64,000 nt of DNA, from contig JAJNNY010000005.1 of assembly GCA_022453515.1 (NCBI GenBank), positions 558,001 to 622,000 on the forward strand. Direction: 5' to 3'. Each line of letters begins with the position of its first letter. Within the stretch, counting starts at the first letter, position 1. Both the position numbers and the translations under genes were made by a program. Source of the stretch: Astrocystis sublimbata (taxonomy: Eukaryota > Ascomycota > Sordariomycetes > Xylariales > Xylariaceae). Of this stretch, positions 23,265 to 35,215 are shown piece after piece. Under the pieces are notes generated by a model. That model did no database searches and was not told the DNA's origin. It saw nothing but the letters and a program-made list of their open reading frames with translations.

Positions 23265-25313
23265 ATGGTTCGCTATCAGGCCTTAGACACGAGCCGAAAT
23301 GAGATTAGAGTGCTCCGTCTATACCCAACCGAGCCACCAAACTCAGAAATATACTGCACGTTAGAAAACGTCTCCCTGGACGATCATAGCGACGCCTATA
23401 AAACATTCGTCGATGTAGATGGTGCCGGGAAAACGCCCGTCGTATCGACTTTGCTATGGGAACTTGTCACTGTCCAGTCGGCATACGCCGACCAAATCGT
23501 GAAAGATGCATCGCCAGAATCTATTGTCGGCAAGGCAATGGCCGTGTTTTCCAAGAGCCCGGTATACCAACACGCCATGTTCCGCAATGCCAAAATTTAT
23601 CGATGGGGCGACTTTTGGGCATTGTCATATGAGTGGGGTGACCCCAACAACACAGACGAGATCATCGTGAATGGCGAGAGAACTACCGTCACTAGTAACC
23701 TGAAAGATACTCTTCAGAGAATATGTTCGTGGTGGCGCCGGTGGAATTACGACGGTTCCATCAGCCTATGGATCGACGCGCTATGCATCAATCAAGTCGA
23801 TGCCGTCGAGCGCAGTGATCAGATTCTGAAGATGCGACAAATATACACAACTGCCGCCAGGGTCCTGATCATGACTGGTCCGGAGGTCGAGGACCAAAGA
23901 GCGGCTAGCGACTTGCTGGGCAAGATCTATAGAGCTACACTTCGACCGGGCTACGACGTATCCGAAAGCGCCAAAGAATTCATAAATGAGGAGAATTTTG
24001 CGGCATGGAAGGGCGTTTGCGAAATAGCCGGTCGTTCGTACTGGGGCCGTCTCTGGATCATACAGGAAGTCCTCCTTGCTAATACAGCGGCATGGGTGTG
24101 CTATGGCAACGAGTTCTGTCAATTCTCGGCTTTTATGAGTGCGGCCTATATGCTCATCGCGAACATAGTTCGCACTCTGGGGGAGTTCGAGGCTGCCTCG
24201 GAAGACGAGTCGACGAACTGGATCATGAACATCGAGAAAGTAGAAAGCCTTATCCAACTCAGTTATTTCAAGCAGCAAGGTTTAGATTATCCAGATCTCC
24301 TGACCCTCCTCGAAACCGGCCGCAGGGCAAAACAACTCGACCCGCGAGATAAGATCTACGGCGTACTCGGTATGATTGCCGACTCGATTCGCATCACGCC
24401 AGACTATGATCTGCCCTTGAATATAGTCTATAGGGACTTTGTCGTGGAAGTCATCAAGGCCACCGGCAGTCTCAGCATCATATATCAGAGATCTTCAAGT
24501 CGCACGATACCTCAGTCGTGGCCATCCTGGGTTCCGAACTGGTCCGCTGATGGTGGAACAAACGAAGCAGAAAGCATTTCCGCCGTCGCATATTTGAACG
24601 CATGTGCTGCCGGCAAATATCCACACTCTTTCAGAGTGTCAGATATCGCAGATCAGCTCATATGTGAAGGCTTCATGATCGATAGAGTCGACCAGCTTGC
24701 GTGTACCGGAACAGCGAACGAAGATCATAGCGCTCACGACGTGGTCTCGAGGACACCCAACCTCACGTCGGAACCAGTATACAGCGATCCCAAAGCGGTG
24801 CGCGAAGCGTTCTGGAACGCACTCACATTAGGTCGATATGCCGTCAGGAGCGAAGCAGCGATGGCGTACTTGCTCTGCATGCCCTCCCTCGACGGCCGTG
24901 CCCAAAGAATCTCCTTTCTCCACGTCATTGGCCGCTTTCAGCACTGCAATCGAAATCTCACAATAGCCCACCAACCTCTGAGCTCCTATTTTCCGCCATG
25001 GTCTGAAGCATACTCTGAATTGCCGAGTGATGTTGAAATCCACGTGACATTGGCTAACCTCATGAACGCGATGAATCACAGGAGATTCATGGTCACTGAA
25101 AAGGGGCGTGTAGGCATGGTAGCCCGAGCGGCGCAGCCTGGGGATGGCATTTTCATTCTGAAGGGGTGCAATGCGCCCCTCATCTTGCGACCAGCGGGTA
25201 GTGGAAGGTATTGTGTAGTCGGTGAGTGTTATGTTGATGGCGTCATGCACGGAGAAGCCATGGGGGGTTTGGAGGCAGGGAGATTCAAGGAACGGAGAAT
25301 TGTCCTATGCTAA
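23265..25313 (+). CDS. HET-domain (heterokaryon incompatibility) protein
   Basis: Single-exon gene of 682 residues. The HET domain carries its three hallmark blocks: FWALSYEWGDP (about 118-127), SLWIDALCINQ (167-177) followed by RSDQILKMRQIYTTAARVLIMTG, and YWGRLWIIQEVLLA. N-terminally, YQALDTSRNEIRVLRL is the usual opening strand, but about 80 residues separate it from the ALSYEWG block, longer than in many members. The C-terminus has PGDGIFILKGCNAPLILRP, a region commonly conserved in these proteins. HET-domain proteins typically act in allorecognition or programmed cell death after fusion with an incompatible partner; this one could equally have a different role. No NACHT or NB-ARC module is fused. 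It is convergent with the DUF3433 gene. Confidence 0.93.
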   Translation: MVRYQALDTSRNEIRVLRLYPTEPPNSEIYCTLENVSLDDHSDAYKTFVDVDGAGKTPVVSTLLWELVTVQSAYADQIVKDASPESIVGKAMAVFSKSPVYQHAMFRNAKIYRWGDFWALSYEWGDPNNTDEIIVNGERTTVTSNLKDTLQRICSWWRRWNYDGSISLWIDALCINQVDAVERSDQILKMRQIYTTAARVLIMTGPEVEDQRAASDLLGKIYRATLRPGYDVSESAKEFINEENFAAWKGVCEIAGRSYWGRLWIIQEVLLANTAAWVCYGNEFCQFSAFMSAAYMLIANIVRTLGEFEAASEDESTNWIMNIEKVESLIQLSYFKQQGLDYPDLLTLLETGRRAKQLDPRDKIYGVLGMIADSIRITPDYDLPLNIVYRDFVVEVIKATGSLSIIYQRSSSRTIPQSWPSWVPNWSADGGTNEAESISAVAYLNACAAGKYPHSFRVSDIADQLICEGFMIDRVDQLACTGTANEDHSAHDVVSRTPNLTSEPVYSDPKAVREAFWNALTLGRYAVRSEAAMAYLLCMPSLDGRAQRISFLHVIGRFQHCNRNLTIAHQPLSSYFPPWSEAYSELPSDVEIHVTLANLMNAMNHRRFMVTEKGRVGMVARAAQPGDGIFILKGCNAPLILRPAGSGRYCVVGECYVDGVMHGEAMGGLEAGRFKERRIVLC

Positions 25314-25585
25314 TTATGATACGCAATGCTCGAACACACGATGTCATGCACCCAAGTACAATATGAGAATTGAAGTGGGCGTAATCCAATCACATCCAGC
25401 ATCTCAAATATACAATTACACATAGTAGCCTCCATGTTCTAATATGAAAACATACATTCATATGCGCATTATCTCTAGACGAGGGGCAACTTCCAGAGTC
25501 GCTGTTCACATCTCCAGATTCTGGCAGCTTTGATCAAAGTATACACGCCGCACTGATTTGAACGTTGCGATGCAAGAGTATTGCA

Positions 25586-28500
25586 TCATGACGCAGAGCT
25601 GGCTCTCTCGGCAATCCATCTTTCATCACTCGTTGGCTCATTCGAATGAACTCGATCTGCGTGTGGGATGGAGCTGGTGAATGGAGACTGAGCGGGATCA
25701 TCGGCGGCGTTCTCCGTTTCGCCAGTGGTGTAAGCACGGCCGTAGTCCCACTCCTCTTGGGAAGACTGCCTTGCATCAACGCTATCGTGATGCGCAATCA
25801 GCGTGTCCGACTCATCAGGTCCGTCGGCGAGCTCGATACCCCACCTCTTCTGCCCCTCCGCGTCATCAAACCAATCCAACTTGGTGAGAACTTTGCTGTC
25901 GCCCTTGATACTGGCCGTCGACCGAAGCTTGGCCAATTCCAATAGTTTCGTGCTTCCAGCTATCAATACTATTGTGTCTGCGATGGTGTCAATGGGACCA
26001 GGGAGCATGCGGTTGTATTGCTGGGATGCAGCGAGCAGAATGCCGCAGGAGATTATTAGGTACGCCAAAATTACTAGACATACCCATGCTGCGGGTGTTG
26101 ATATGTGCAGCAACTCCACGGGTCTGGCAATCTGGACGAAATCAACGCCTTGGTCACCAGTCGTGCTGGCGTTTGTGTCTTGCGTGTCTCTCCGCAGAAT
26201 GCCGTGATACCTATCTCCGATATCTGCTGCAGGCTTCTCATCGATAGCTTGATAGGCAAAGCCACCTTCCGTGAGAGACAGGTTATTGTTCACAAAGTGC
26301 TGATACATGATGGAGAATGTACGATTTGCGGTACGTTCTAGGGTTGTGGCATCGAGCAGTTGTTGGTGGTCGAAGTCGACTAGTGATAACATCGAGTAAG
26401 TCATGTAGTCGACATTTAGACCAGGCTGTCTAAGATTGAAGGTCTGCTCTTGAGTGTTTTCAACTGTATCGGCAGGGTTCATATCTACAGCCTTCCCCCC
26501 GAAATTATAGATGTCTGCGGATCCAAGAAGCCCAGTGGTGAAAAGAACTCCGTGGCTGACGGTTATGTTGACGTAGATTCTACGAGGATCATCCCAAGTG
26601 AAGTTGTGTTGATAGGCGACCCAAGCACTGCTCCAAGCATCGTCATAAGGTTGAGGCATCTCCAAGATGCTGTATGAGATCACACGTCCAGTATTCGAAT
26701 CGACTGTAACCTGAGAATTGGCGCTTTCTATAATAGGCTGACAGTTCAAGGCGGTCATCTGGGGTGGTTCAACAAAAAGGAGATGTTTCGCGGTTTCACC
26801 TGGCCATTGACCGGCTCTCAGAATACCCTCGATAGGCCGCCCACGAATCCACTTGATAGTGAAGTTTGCTGGCCAAGTCTTGGCAAAATCAGGGTAAGTT
26901 TTGCCAGGCTCTGTATTAGGTGACCAGTATCCGATCGATGCCATGCCCGCCGACGGGATTGTCCGATTCTCGCAGCATTGTAGTCGTCGATTATTGACGA
27001 AAAAGGTCGTCGTAAGGTTTGCGCCCTCAGGGCTTTGGCGTAGTGGGAATTCGTTAGTTTTACCAAAGTCAGCCCCTTCCCAAACCCCGAGTTCGTATCC
27101 GACCTCAAGACCACGAGGATTTGCAGATGTGTTCCAGTATGTCTTATTTGTCAAGTCCCATCTTGTTAACCACAGTGCCTCATCGTTGACAATGTCAGAA
27201 GGTGAGCACTCCAAACGGGCACGGATTGCAGGGGTATTCACGGTGACGTTAACGGACTCCAATGACAACTCCGAGCCATTGCCTGTGTTTTGCACAGACT
27301 GTGATGTGATGTTCAACGGACGTGGGACGAAGCTCCAACCATCTACGCCCCACGGTGGATCTGGGCCTTGCAGTGTTAACTGTGTGGTAGCTCCGTATAT
27401 CCAAGAGGTTCCTAGGTTGGAAAAGATATTCTTAATTAATCCTGCGTTCGCAGCCCCATTATGAGGCGATTGGGGCAATGTGCCGACTTCCACCATAGGG
27501 ATATTGCGTAGTTGAAGAGTCTGTGGCATGAACATTGAATTGGTCAATGCCCCCGGAGCTCGAGTCCACAGCGATGACAGTGCAATTGTGACTAAGAATA
27601 TCAGGTCAGTGGCGTTACTGGAAAGTCTCTAAGATTCGGCATTGATACTTACGAATTTGGGCAAGAAATGTTCCTGTAGACACGAGCAGTAAAATCCAGT
27701 GCTTCCTCCTCCCTGCTCTATAAGCTGCCCAAAGGAGGTAAGAGGATTTGTAAGAAACTGCAATACCTTTGTTACCAGAGGCAGGGGCCTTTGCCATCGC
27801 TAGACAAGGTTGAACTTTGCGTAGTGTATTGTCAAAGCTTCCCCACCAGATGCTGATAACAACACCAATGAATGTAGTGAGAAGCGAGGCCGGATTTATG
27901 GCACCGAGCTTTCTGCCACTGATCGAGATGTCGATATTGTACACAAAAGCAGTGTTATACAGGCCTTGCGACTGGGAATATTGAAGTAGCGCCGCGATCG
28001 TAGCCAACGTAGATAATAAAAAAAATAACAAAAGCCCGAGAAGCCATGGCGAGAATAACTTTCTCTTTTTTGCGTCAGTGATAGACTCGACATTCCTCAA
28101 CGCTGGGCTTTTGGATTGTTCTTGGACCCCACAGCTGCCATTGCTATCAGTGTTAGGGGTAATATTAATCTCTTTGGTTGTTTCTATTTGGCCCCCGGCC
28201 AAGATAAACCGAAACCTCGACAGCGACTGGCCTAGATCACCTGTTGATCCATTTGAAGCGTATGTGAAGGCCGTAGTAGTCGGGTGGTGGCTGGAAAGCA
28301 ATCTAGTTATACTCAATACTGGCGAAGGGTCGTCGCTGAGGCCAAGGAACCGTGTGGAAGGTCGCGTCGTATACAAAACGGTTGCTACTAGAGCGGATAG
28401 TACTAGTAACACAATTTCAAGGGCAATTGCTACCCCGGATACAACAACAATCCGGCGCGAAGTGGTGATTACCGAGCCAGGTATTTCAACAGCATCCGCG

Positions 28501-30149
28501 ACAGTCATAAGCTCGAAAGTGCCATGAAGAAGCTCGGCAAAGAACTGTTTCCGAATTCTTTGCATATCCTGGCCAATAGAAGCGTCGGTAACGACCTGTG
28601 ATGAAGAGAATTGGTGCATGGCTGAAAGTAATACCGCTGGGCCAACACTTTCATCGAAATTTGAGCTTAACCACCTTGGATTTATATGAATGGTCCAATT
28701 CGTGTCAAAAAACACGTTGTCAAAAGCTGCTGTATTCGCAATTGTTGCTGCGATAGGCTTTTTGGTCATGTGGTACTCGGAGGTGTTAACTTCAACTACG
28801 GACTGCCCTTGTCCTAAGATCACATTGGCGGTTGAGTTTCCAACATAATACATGTTCTGGCACACCTGACCATTTACGATAAAATTGGTTAGGTCGGAAT
28901 TGAACGAATCATACGATCCTTCTGTCGATGAAATGAGAGTTTCGTTTTCGCTGCAACCATGAACTTGGAAGTTGGATCCTTCGTACACCCGAGCATCATC
29001 GCTGATGAAACCATTGAGCTTGTCTGCAAAAGAACTGGATGAGATGTTGTTCACACTAGACCAGGTTTCTCCCCCGGCCGTACTGAAGATTGAATCGTTG
29101 CTGAGTTTCAAGTCTATCGTGCAGCCTGATTTTGAGGACAATGTGATTGAGATGTTCTTCGTGTCCATTGTACTGGACGTCATCGGGTGGTTCCATTGGG
29201 GTACCAAAGGCTCGCATTCTAGCTCAGCACTAAATATTGTGGTATAAGCTGACCACCTTTGGACCTCGTCTGATAGAATAGGCGAAAGCGGTATTGTGCT
29301 AAGATTACCTGGCCAAAACGGCATGACCACGTAGTCGTTGGTAATCCAGGCTGTTGTTGACACATTTTGAAGGATGTTGCTAATAGTTCGGAAATAGGTA
29401 GTGGCACTCGGGATTGGTTGTATGGGGACAAGAGAAGCCAGGTCGAGCTGTTTAAATGGCGTTTTCTCGTCAAAGACAACATCTTGTGCGACTAGAAGTG
29501 TGGATGACAATGGCGATACTATGAGGGAAGCGAGCATGAATAAAAGGGTGGCGCTAAATAGTGGCAACTTGCCCTTGCCTAGAGGACTTGGGAACGGCCA
29601 CCAAGCACTTGTAGTCCATGTCAAGGATTCCTTTACGGATGCTCCATCTGGGGCTGTCATTCTTGCAAACGGCTCGGTGCGCTTAACGTCGTCGAGTAAG
29701 ATGGTGGCTAGCAAGCTCAGGGCCACAGCAAGTAGAGTTGGTACAAATTTGGAGCTGATCGCTACAGCAGTTGACCCATCGTTTTCGGCGAGTCCAAGGT
29801 TCTTGGAAGAAACGACATGAAGTACAACAACAGCAAGCTCCAAGAGCAATAAGAAACCTAGGATGAGACTGAGGGGGGTTCGGCGCAGGGTGTATGGGAG
29901 CCAAGTCGGTGTGCTCGATGGCAGAGACGCAGTCGTGGGTGTTGCCGTAGACACATGATGTTCTCCAAGTTGCTCATTTTCAGAGCGAATAATTTGAGAA
30001 TCACTTAGATCAGATACTTGGGATACAGTTTCTGAGTCAACCGCATGTGAAACTTGAAGGCCGACGGAGCTATCGTTCATCGTCTGCAACTCTTGACGCT
30101 CCGCATCGGATGGCGGCCGTTGATACCCCTGGTCATGTTGCGAATACAT
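25586..30149 (-). CDS. Giant DUF3433-type multi-pass membrane protein
   Basis: Two exons (30149-27653, 27591-25586) form one 1500-residue protein. They are joined by an intron with donor GTAAGT and acceptor CTTAG, giving GTFLAQI-LTIALSSLWTRAPGA. Residues 1-85 are disordered. Membrane segments are visible near 93-112, 133-152 and 197-219, with the motif LDDVKRTEPFARMT after the second, typical of DUF3433. A long Asn-glycosylation-rich extracellular-type region follows, then further membrane segments (VVVSGVAIALEIVLLVLSAL, SPWLLGLLLFFLLSTLATIA, LLTTFIGVVISIWWGS). The second half repeats the plan with a second NxS/T-rich region and a final membrane pair (WVCLVILAYLIISCGILLA, PIDTIADTIVLIAGSTKLLE). 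The cytosolic C-terminal tail is acidic. Function unknown; DUF3433 proteins are widespread in filamentous ascomycetes. Confidence 0.88.
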
Positions 30150-30902
30150 ACTTTGGCCTCCGAATATCTAAGAAGCGAGAACGCAGCAATGAGAATCTGC
30201 AAAATAAGCATGAATATGGGGTAAAAAGAGAAAATAAAAATGAGAGGGAAACCCTCACTATAGGTTTTAACTTTCGACTTCCGATTCTTGTAAGTGATTG
30301 ATTGATGGCTTAGAGCGCTTCATCGCCTACCCTAAAAGCCCCCACGATGACATGCAGCAACTCGCGCTCTACGCCAATCGTTGTAGGTAGATGAAACAGC
30401 GTGCATAGAGTACTTGCTCTATTCCTGTCAGTCGGAAGTAACATTGGGGCCACCACTGCCCTCCTGTGCTCCAATTGAAACCAAAATAGATACCGCCGAT
30501 AAATCTTGGGCTCAGTATACACAGAGTTGCATTGTCCTACAGCCATTACAGTGGCTTATGCTTGCGTACCTAGGTATGTAGGTAGGACACATACAAGGGA
30601 TATTACCTCTTGGTTGTCCCTAAATATAGGTGCTTAGGTAAACACCGATTATAGGGTAACACTCAATAACTGCTTTAGCTTCTAGGCAAAAAAAGTTTTT
30701 TTTTTTTTTTTTTTTTTTTTGCACTTGTACTTGCAAGCAAGTGAGAGGGTTTTTTTTTATCTGTTTTATAAATGAGCCAAGTTAGCAAGACATGATTTAA
30801 ATCTTTATGTTATATTAATTGAGTTGAGTAATATTCCAGTAAGATGGTGATTAGTATATGCTACCTAGCAGAGTCACGATTGAGAAGATATGTCTCTTTG
30901 GT
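30150..30902. other. Spacer with TACCTAGGTA palindrome and a 25-nt T run
   Basis: Upstream of the DUF3433 gene and downstream of carboxypeptidase S. Contains the exact palindrome TACCTAGGTA at 30567-30576 and a 25-nt T homopolymer at 30696-30720 preceded by seven A. No coding sequence. Confidence 0.5.
30696..30720. repeat. Poly(T) homopolymer, 25 nt
   Basis: An uninterrupted run of 25 T on the plus strand, preceded by AAAAAAAG. It may be a simple homopolymer or the poly(A) tail of a minus-strand retroposed fragment; no retroelement sequence is recognisable beside it. Confidence 0.7.
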
Positions 30903-32624
30903 TCAAGAAAGGTTAGCCTCATCCATGTTCCGAACGAACATGGAATACCACTTGACGAGTGCGATGTGAGCATTGACGCTAAGCTTCTCATCCACGGTGT
31001 GAATTCCACCTAGACCAAAGCCATTCTCGGGATCAAAACCAGGGTTAAAACGGAAGATGTGCTTGGTCAGGTCCCAATAATAGCGGGTGTCCGTATTCCC
31101 TGTCATCAGGGCTGGTGCGATAAGCATGGTCTTGCCATATAGAGCGCGAGTGGTACCTGAGAGAATACCATAGGGTGTGACACCTTCCGTAATTGTTGGT
31201 GTCACAGGTGCAGGTTCTAGATTGTGACCGGAGCTGAGCTTGATCGAGGTGGGGATCTCTGGGTCGTCTGTGAATGCTTGGACAGTGAGGTTGTGCTTGC
31301 TTGCAACTTTGTGGGCCAGATGCGTCAACTTCGCCTTCACATCTGAGACCTGATCGCCAATGTTCACACGATGGTTGACGATAACTCGCGTGCGTTCTGG
31401 AAGTGCATTGTTCTTTACACCGCCGCTGATGACATCGACAGCTATTGAAGTGGTGAACAGATATTTGACCGCATCACCCTCTTCGGCGGCTACAAGGGCG
31501 AGCTTGTCCTTCTTCGCCGGGCAAGAAGGTTCTTTCCAGGGCATGTGTTTCTTCAGGCTAGAGGGGAACTCGGGACTATACGCATTTCCACACTCGAGGA
31601 GTCCAAGGAACGGGTTCTCGGGGTGGAAGTGAGACTTATAAGGGTTGGCCTCAATTAGTGTGACCAGCTCCGAGGCGACACCGATACCGCTGTGGGCAGG
31701 AGGGATTGAGGAGTGGCCGCCAGGCATGCGCACAATGATCTCGACATCGATATAACCTTTTTCGGCTACACCTGGAAGTGCGAAGGTCGAGCCCCAAGAG
31801 CCGGCGAAACCGCTACCTTCATCGATGATAACAGCAGCTCCGTCTTTGCCATATCGACCAATGAGAACCTCGGCAAGTTGACCAGCACCTCTCCGGCCCG
31901 AGATCTCCTCGTCAAAACCGAATGATAAGACAATTGTCCTCTTGGGCACGAAGCCTGCATTGATGAGGAGTTCAACGGCTTCGAGGATGCCGACAAGACT
32001 GTTTTTACAATCTGACGCACCACGTCCCCAAATATACTTGCCATCGAAGAGACCGCTGAAGGGTGGGTGTGTCCATTGGCCTATGGTTGCTTCTGCGACA
32101 GGCACGACATCCTGATGTGCCATGAAAACTGTGGGAAGCAGACTGGCATTGGTGCCCTGCCAGGTGTACAAGAGGCCGTGTGTGTTTACTTTCTCCAGTG
32201 CCAGGGTGCTGTGGACAAGCGGAAATGTCGACTTCAGATAGTCGGCTAGCGTGTACATGGTCTCCCATCTTGGATCTTCGCCTATAGGACCGATGTCATC
32301 AAAGGATGGCGTGGGGATGCGGACAGCACCAGCGACATGTTCAACAGTATCATTGCGGAACTTGTCAGAGCTGAGATAGTGTTCCATCTCAGACAGGGCG
32401 TCGCTCTGCTGGCTCGGCATAAGAGGCTCTGTCTGGGGGCATTTCTCGCGAGATGAAAACGGGTCTTCGCCCGCGGTATAGCGGTGATAAATCCCAAATG
32501 ACGTCTTGAATACCAAAGCCAACAAGATGGCGTGGAGGAGAAAAGCGGCGGCAGATCGCCATCGTGGCTTGGGCGCGGTGGCTCGGGGAGCTGGAAGCAA
32601 TGTGCCTTTCTCTGATTGTGCCAT
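30903..32624 (-). CDS. CPS1: Carboxypeptidase S-like Gly-Xaa carboxypeptidase (peptidase M20)
   Basis: Single exon, 573 residues. A membrane anchor at about 24-44 gives a type II topology as in vacuolar carboxypeptidase S. Dinuclear zinc ligands and catalytic residues of the M20 family are in place: FMAHQDVVPV (His170, Asp172), GRGASDCKN (bridging Asp205), FGFDEEISG (catalytic Glu239, ligand Glu240), then IIDEGSGF (Asp ligand) and a C-terminal GIHTVDEK (His ligand). The dimerisation-domain motif MPGGHSSIPPAHSGIG is also present. It hydrolyses C-terminal residues from peptides with penultimate glycine for nitrogen recycling. Length matches the family. Minus strand, in line with the DUF3433 gene downstream of it. 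Confidence 0.95.
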   Translation of the reverse strand: MAQSEKGTLLPAPRATAPKPRWRSAAAFLLHAILLALVFKTSFGIYHRYTAGEDPFSSREKCPQTEPLMPSQQSDALSEMEHYLSSDKFRNDTVEHVAGAVRIPTPSFDDIGPIGEDPRWETMYTLADYLKSTFPLVHSTLALEKVNTHGLLYTWQGTNASLLPTVFMAHQDVVPVAEATIGQWTHPPFSGLFDGKYIWGRGASDCKNSLVGILEAVELLINAGFVPKRTIVLSFGFDEEISGRRGAGQLAEVLIGRYGKDGAAVIIDEGSGFAGSWGSTFALPGVAEKGYIDVEIIVRMPGGHSSIPPAHSGIGVASELVTLIEANPYKSHFHPENPFLGLLECGNAYSPEFPSSLKKHMPWKEPSCPAKKDKLALVAAEEGDAVKYLFTTSIAVDVISGGVKNNALPERTRVIVNHRVNIGDQVSDVKAKLTHLAHKVASKHNLTVQAFTDDPEIPTSIKLSSGHNLEPAPVTPTITEGVTPYGILSGTTRALYGKTMLIAPALMTGNTDTRYYWDLTKHIFRFNPGFDPENGFGLGGIHTVDEKLSVNAHIALVKWYSMFVRNMDEANLS

Positions 32625-35215
32625 TTTTCAGATGTATGTAGTGCGTGTAATCATGGCATTTGTTCGAAAAGGAATCACAAGGAGGGTGTCGAGCAGACAG
32701 AGCTGCGCTTGATGTGATGGCAATAGATTCCGTAACCGATAGCAGATCACATACTGGATTAGGTACAGTACCTACAGTACCTGGTAGGTACAGTAACAAA
32801 GGCACCCGCAAGCACTGGGTCCTGTCTGCGGAGGTGATAGATAACACTAAACTTGTCTGCATCAGGCAGCTCGACGCGCCCACGCGCCGTCCCGGCCCCC
32901 CACTCGCCTCGCCCGCTACGGCAGCCTGCGAGGCCTGTACCCCGCCCCAGGCGCGCTGATATCGCCTACAGGCCCAATGATTCAGTGCCAGGCCTCTCGG
33001 CCCCCGCGGCCCTGTCTCGCCTGTCACAATGTCACCACACGGTGGGCTGTCGCTCATCGCCCAAAGTTGTCTCTCAAGATAAAACCGCCACCCGCGAAAT
33101 GGACTGCGAATAGTCTATATGTGGAATGTACAGAACTTGAATAATGTAATTGATCGAATATCTGAAAGTCAGCACATGATCTCGCGACTTGCTTGCGACA
33201 TGCTCGTTGCTAAATACCGCCATGCTGCCCACCCTTTTGTCCCATAAGGTAAAACAAGAAATAGGTGTGAAGCTTTGACATTGGCATTTTCTTCGTAAGT
33301 TGACACAGGCAGTGTGCTGACTTAGTATTGTTCTGTTTGTTCGCGATTAGCGCCGTTTATGTGAGAAGTACAGTGAGGGAGGGACTGTGAGCAGATGCCC
33401 ACCAAAATGGTCCAGCAAACGGATGTGCTTGCTATCATGGCAACGCGACGGATCTTGTCTGGGCCCGATACTCGTCAGTGCGTAGAAGCTTTAGCTCGGC
33501 TCGCCAGGCTTATTACCTACCACGTCACGGTGTCATTCGGCGGTTCGGCCGACGGCTCGGTCGTTATTATCATTGTCATCATTATCACCATTGGCGTCGG
33601 CGGCGGTGTGGCCGTGTGAGGGAAGAAGATGGGGGAGAAGAGAGATATGGCGAGGAAAGTGGCCGTAGGAGCGGCACAATCAGCTCGGGTCCATTGATAC
33701 CTGGTAGTTGGCAGTGATTCATCCTTCTTGTTCGCCCTTCTCCTGTTTCTCATAGACGGAGGCGGAGCTACTGATAGTAGCGAGATAGGTATCCTTGCTG
33801 CCTGTTGTACGTCAGCTATGACTATCGTGTTTGCGTAGGCGGCATAGTAGGTATGCAAGAGTGGCGGGTCACTTGAAAGGGAAGCGTTTGCGACCAGACC
33901 TTCTCCCGGCAGATCATCGGTGTTCTCACCATTGTAGAGCCAGATGAGCTCTCGGTGGGGAAAGCATCGAACGATATGATGATGATGGGCTGAAGAGGGG
34001 TGATCTCTCCCTCGCTCTGGCGGCTTGCCCTAGGTACCAACCGGTGGCAGCTCTGCGGGGGGCACGGCAATCGGACAGTCTGGCTTGCGATGTTTGTTGT
34101 TTGGTACTACAATTTAATCTTACTGGTACTACTCTGTCCTCCCATCAACAAAAGATAGTAAAGCCATGTTTGTGTATCCGCTGTACGACCTGGAACTCGG
34201 TGGCTGCCCGTTATCTCTCACATCAAGCTTACCAATCCTTCATGGATATCGCCATTATTCAAGATGACATTCGTCTCATTGTAGTCCCTCCAGAAAGTTT
34301 CTGGAAATTCGTTGATGCGTGACCGAGTATAGTCGACACCATTGGCACTGACAGAGGGGTGTCTGTCTATAGCGTAAAATATACACACATTTTGAAATTT
34401 AACGTATAGTATGATACGGATATCAGCAAGGCTATAATATATTGTGCCATTATATAATTATGAGCCCCTAATCACAAACCCATCGAAGAATCACAAGCGG
34501 AAATCAAAACAAGTGTGCAGCGTATCACAGCCACTGTGACAGTAGCCCTTCTGGGCCATCGTGGACGTCTCATTCTAATGACTTTTGGGCATGTCAATGA
34601 GAGCCTTGGGTATACCACACAACCTTAGAATTCATAAGTACCTAGATGGGAACTTGATTACTCTCGGCGCAAGTTTCGGACCGAGCACATTCGGCTCGAG
34701 CTGAACGAGAGCCAGTTGTTCAATAGTGTATTGTAATGGATCGAGGACAGCATCATAAAACCTAACTCCTTAAATATCGCGAGCTGGTTCCCTACCTAGT
34801 ATGTATGAACAGCACATCTGTCATGTCGCGATGCGTACCTCGACTACTTTATAACAGATCAGCCTCATTGGCCAAATTTAGTCTCCCCTGGTATCATGCC
34901 AAACGCTTATTATAATGGGAAAAAAGTATAGATCTCGCGCGAGGCAGTTGAATGTGCGATCGAGCCCTCAACCTTGTACCATTGGCAATTTTGTAATAAT
35001 ATATTACCTAGCCCACAATAACTTCAGCTAGGGCCGTCATCTGACCCCAGGCCGCCCAATACGACCTTCCTTCATCTCAGCTGTCATCGACCCCTCCCCC
35101 TCACATTGCTATGAATCGCGTTCTGGAACATATGCATGTTCTCAATGATACACGAAACTTATCGTCGGGATGAGAATTGCCGTAATTGAATTCGAAATCT
35201 CGTAGTTCACACAAG
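32625..35215. other. 2.6-kb intergenic region
   Basis: No supportable gene. Near 32760-32795 the words GTACAGTACCTACAGTACCTGG form a short imperfect repeat cluster close to the CPS1 start. The ATTATCATTGTCATCATTATC region (33565-33590) is low complexity. The right half is AT-rich. Confidence 0.4.

Noticed and set aside
27541..27660. Two separate membrane-protein genes at 25586-27547 and 27615-30149
   Set aside because: A clean GTAAGT donor and CTTAG acceptor join them in frame into one DUF3433 protein, with the upstream frame ending just inside the intron.
33565..33590. Short tandem-like ATTATCATTGTCATC stretch as a CRISPR or repeat array
   Set aside because: Irregular low-complexity DNA with no spacer structure; CRISPR is not expected in a fungal nuclear genome.
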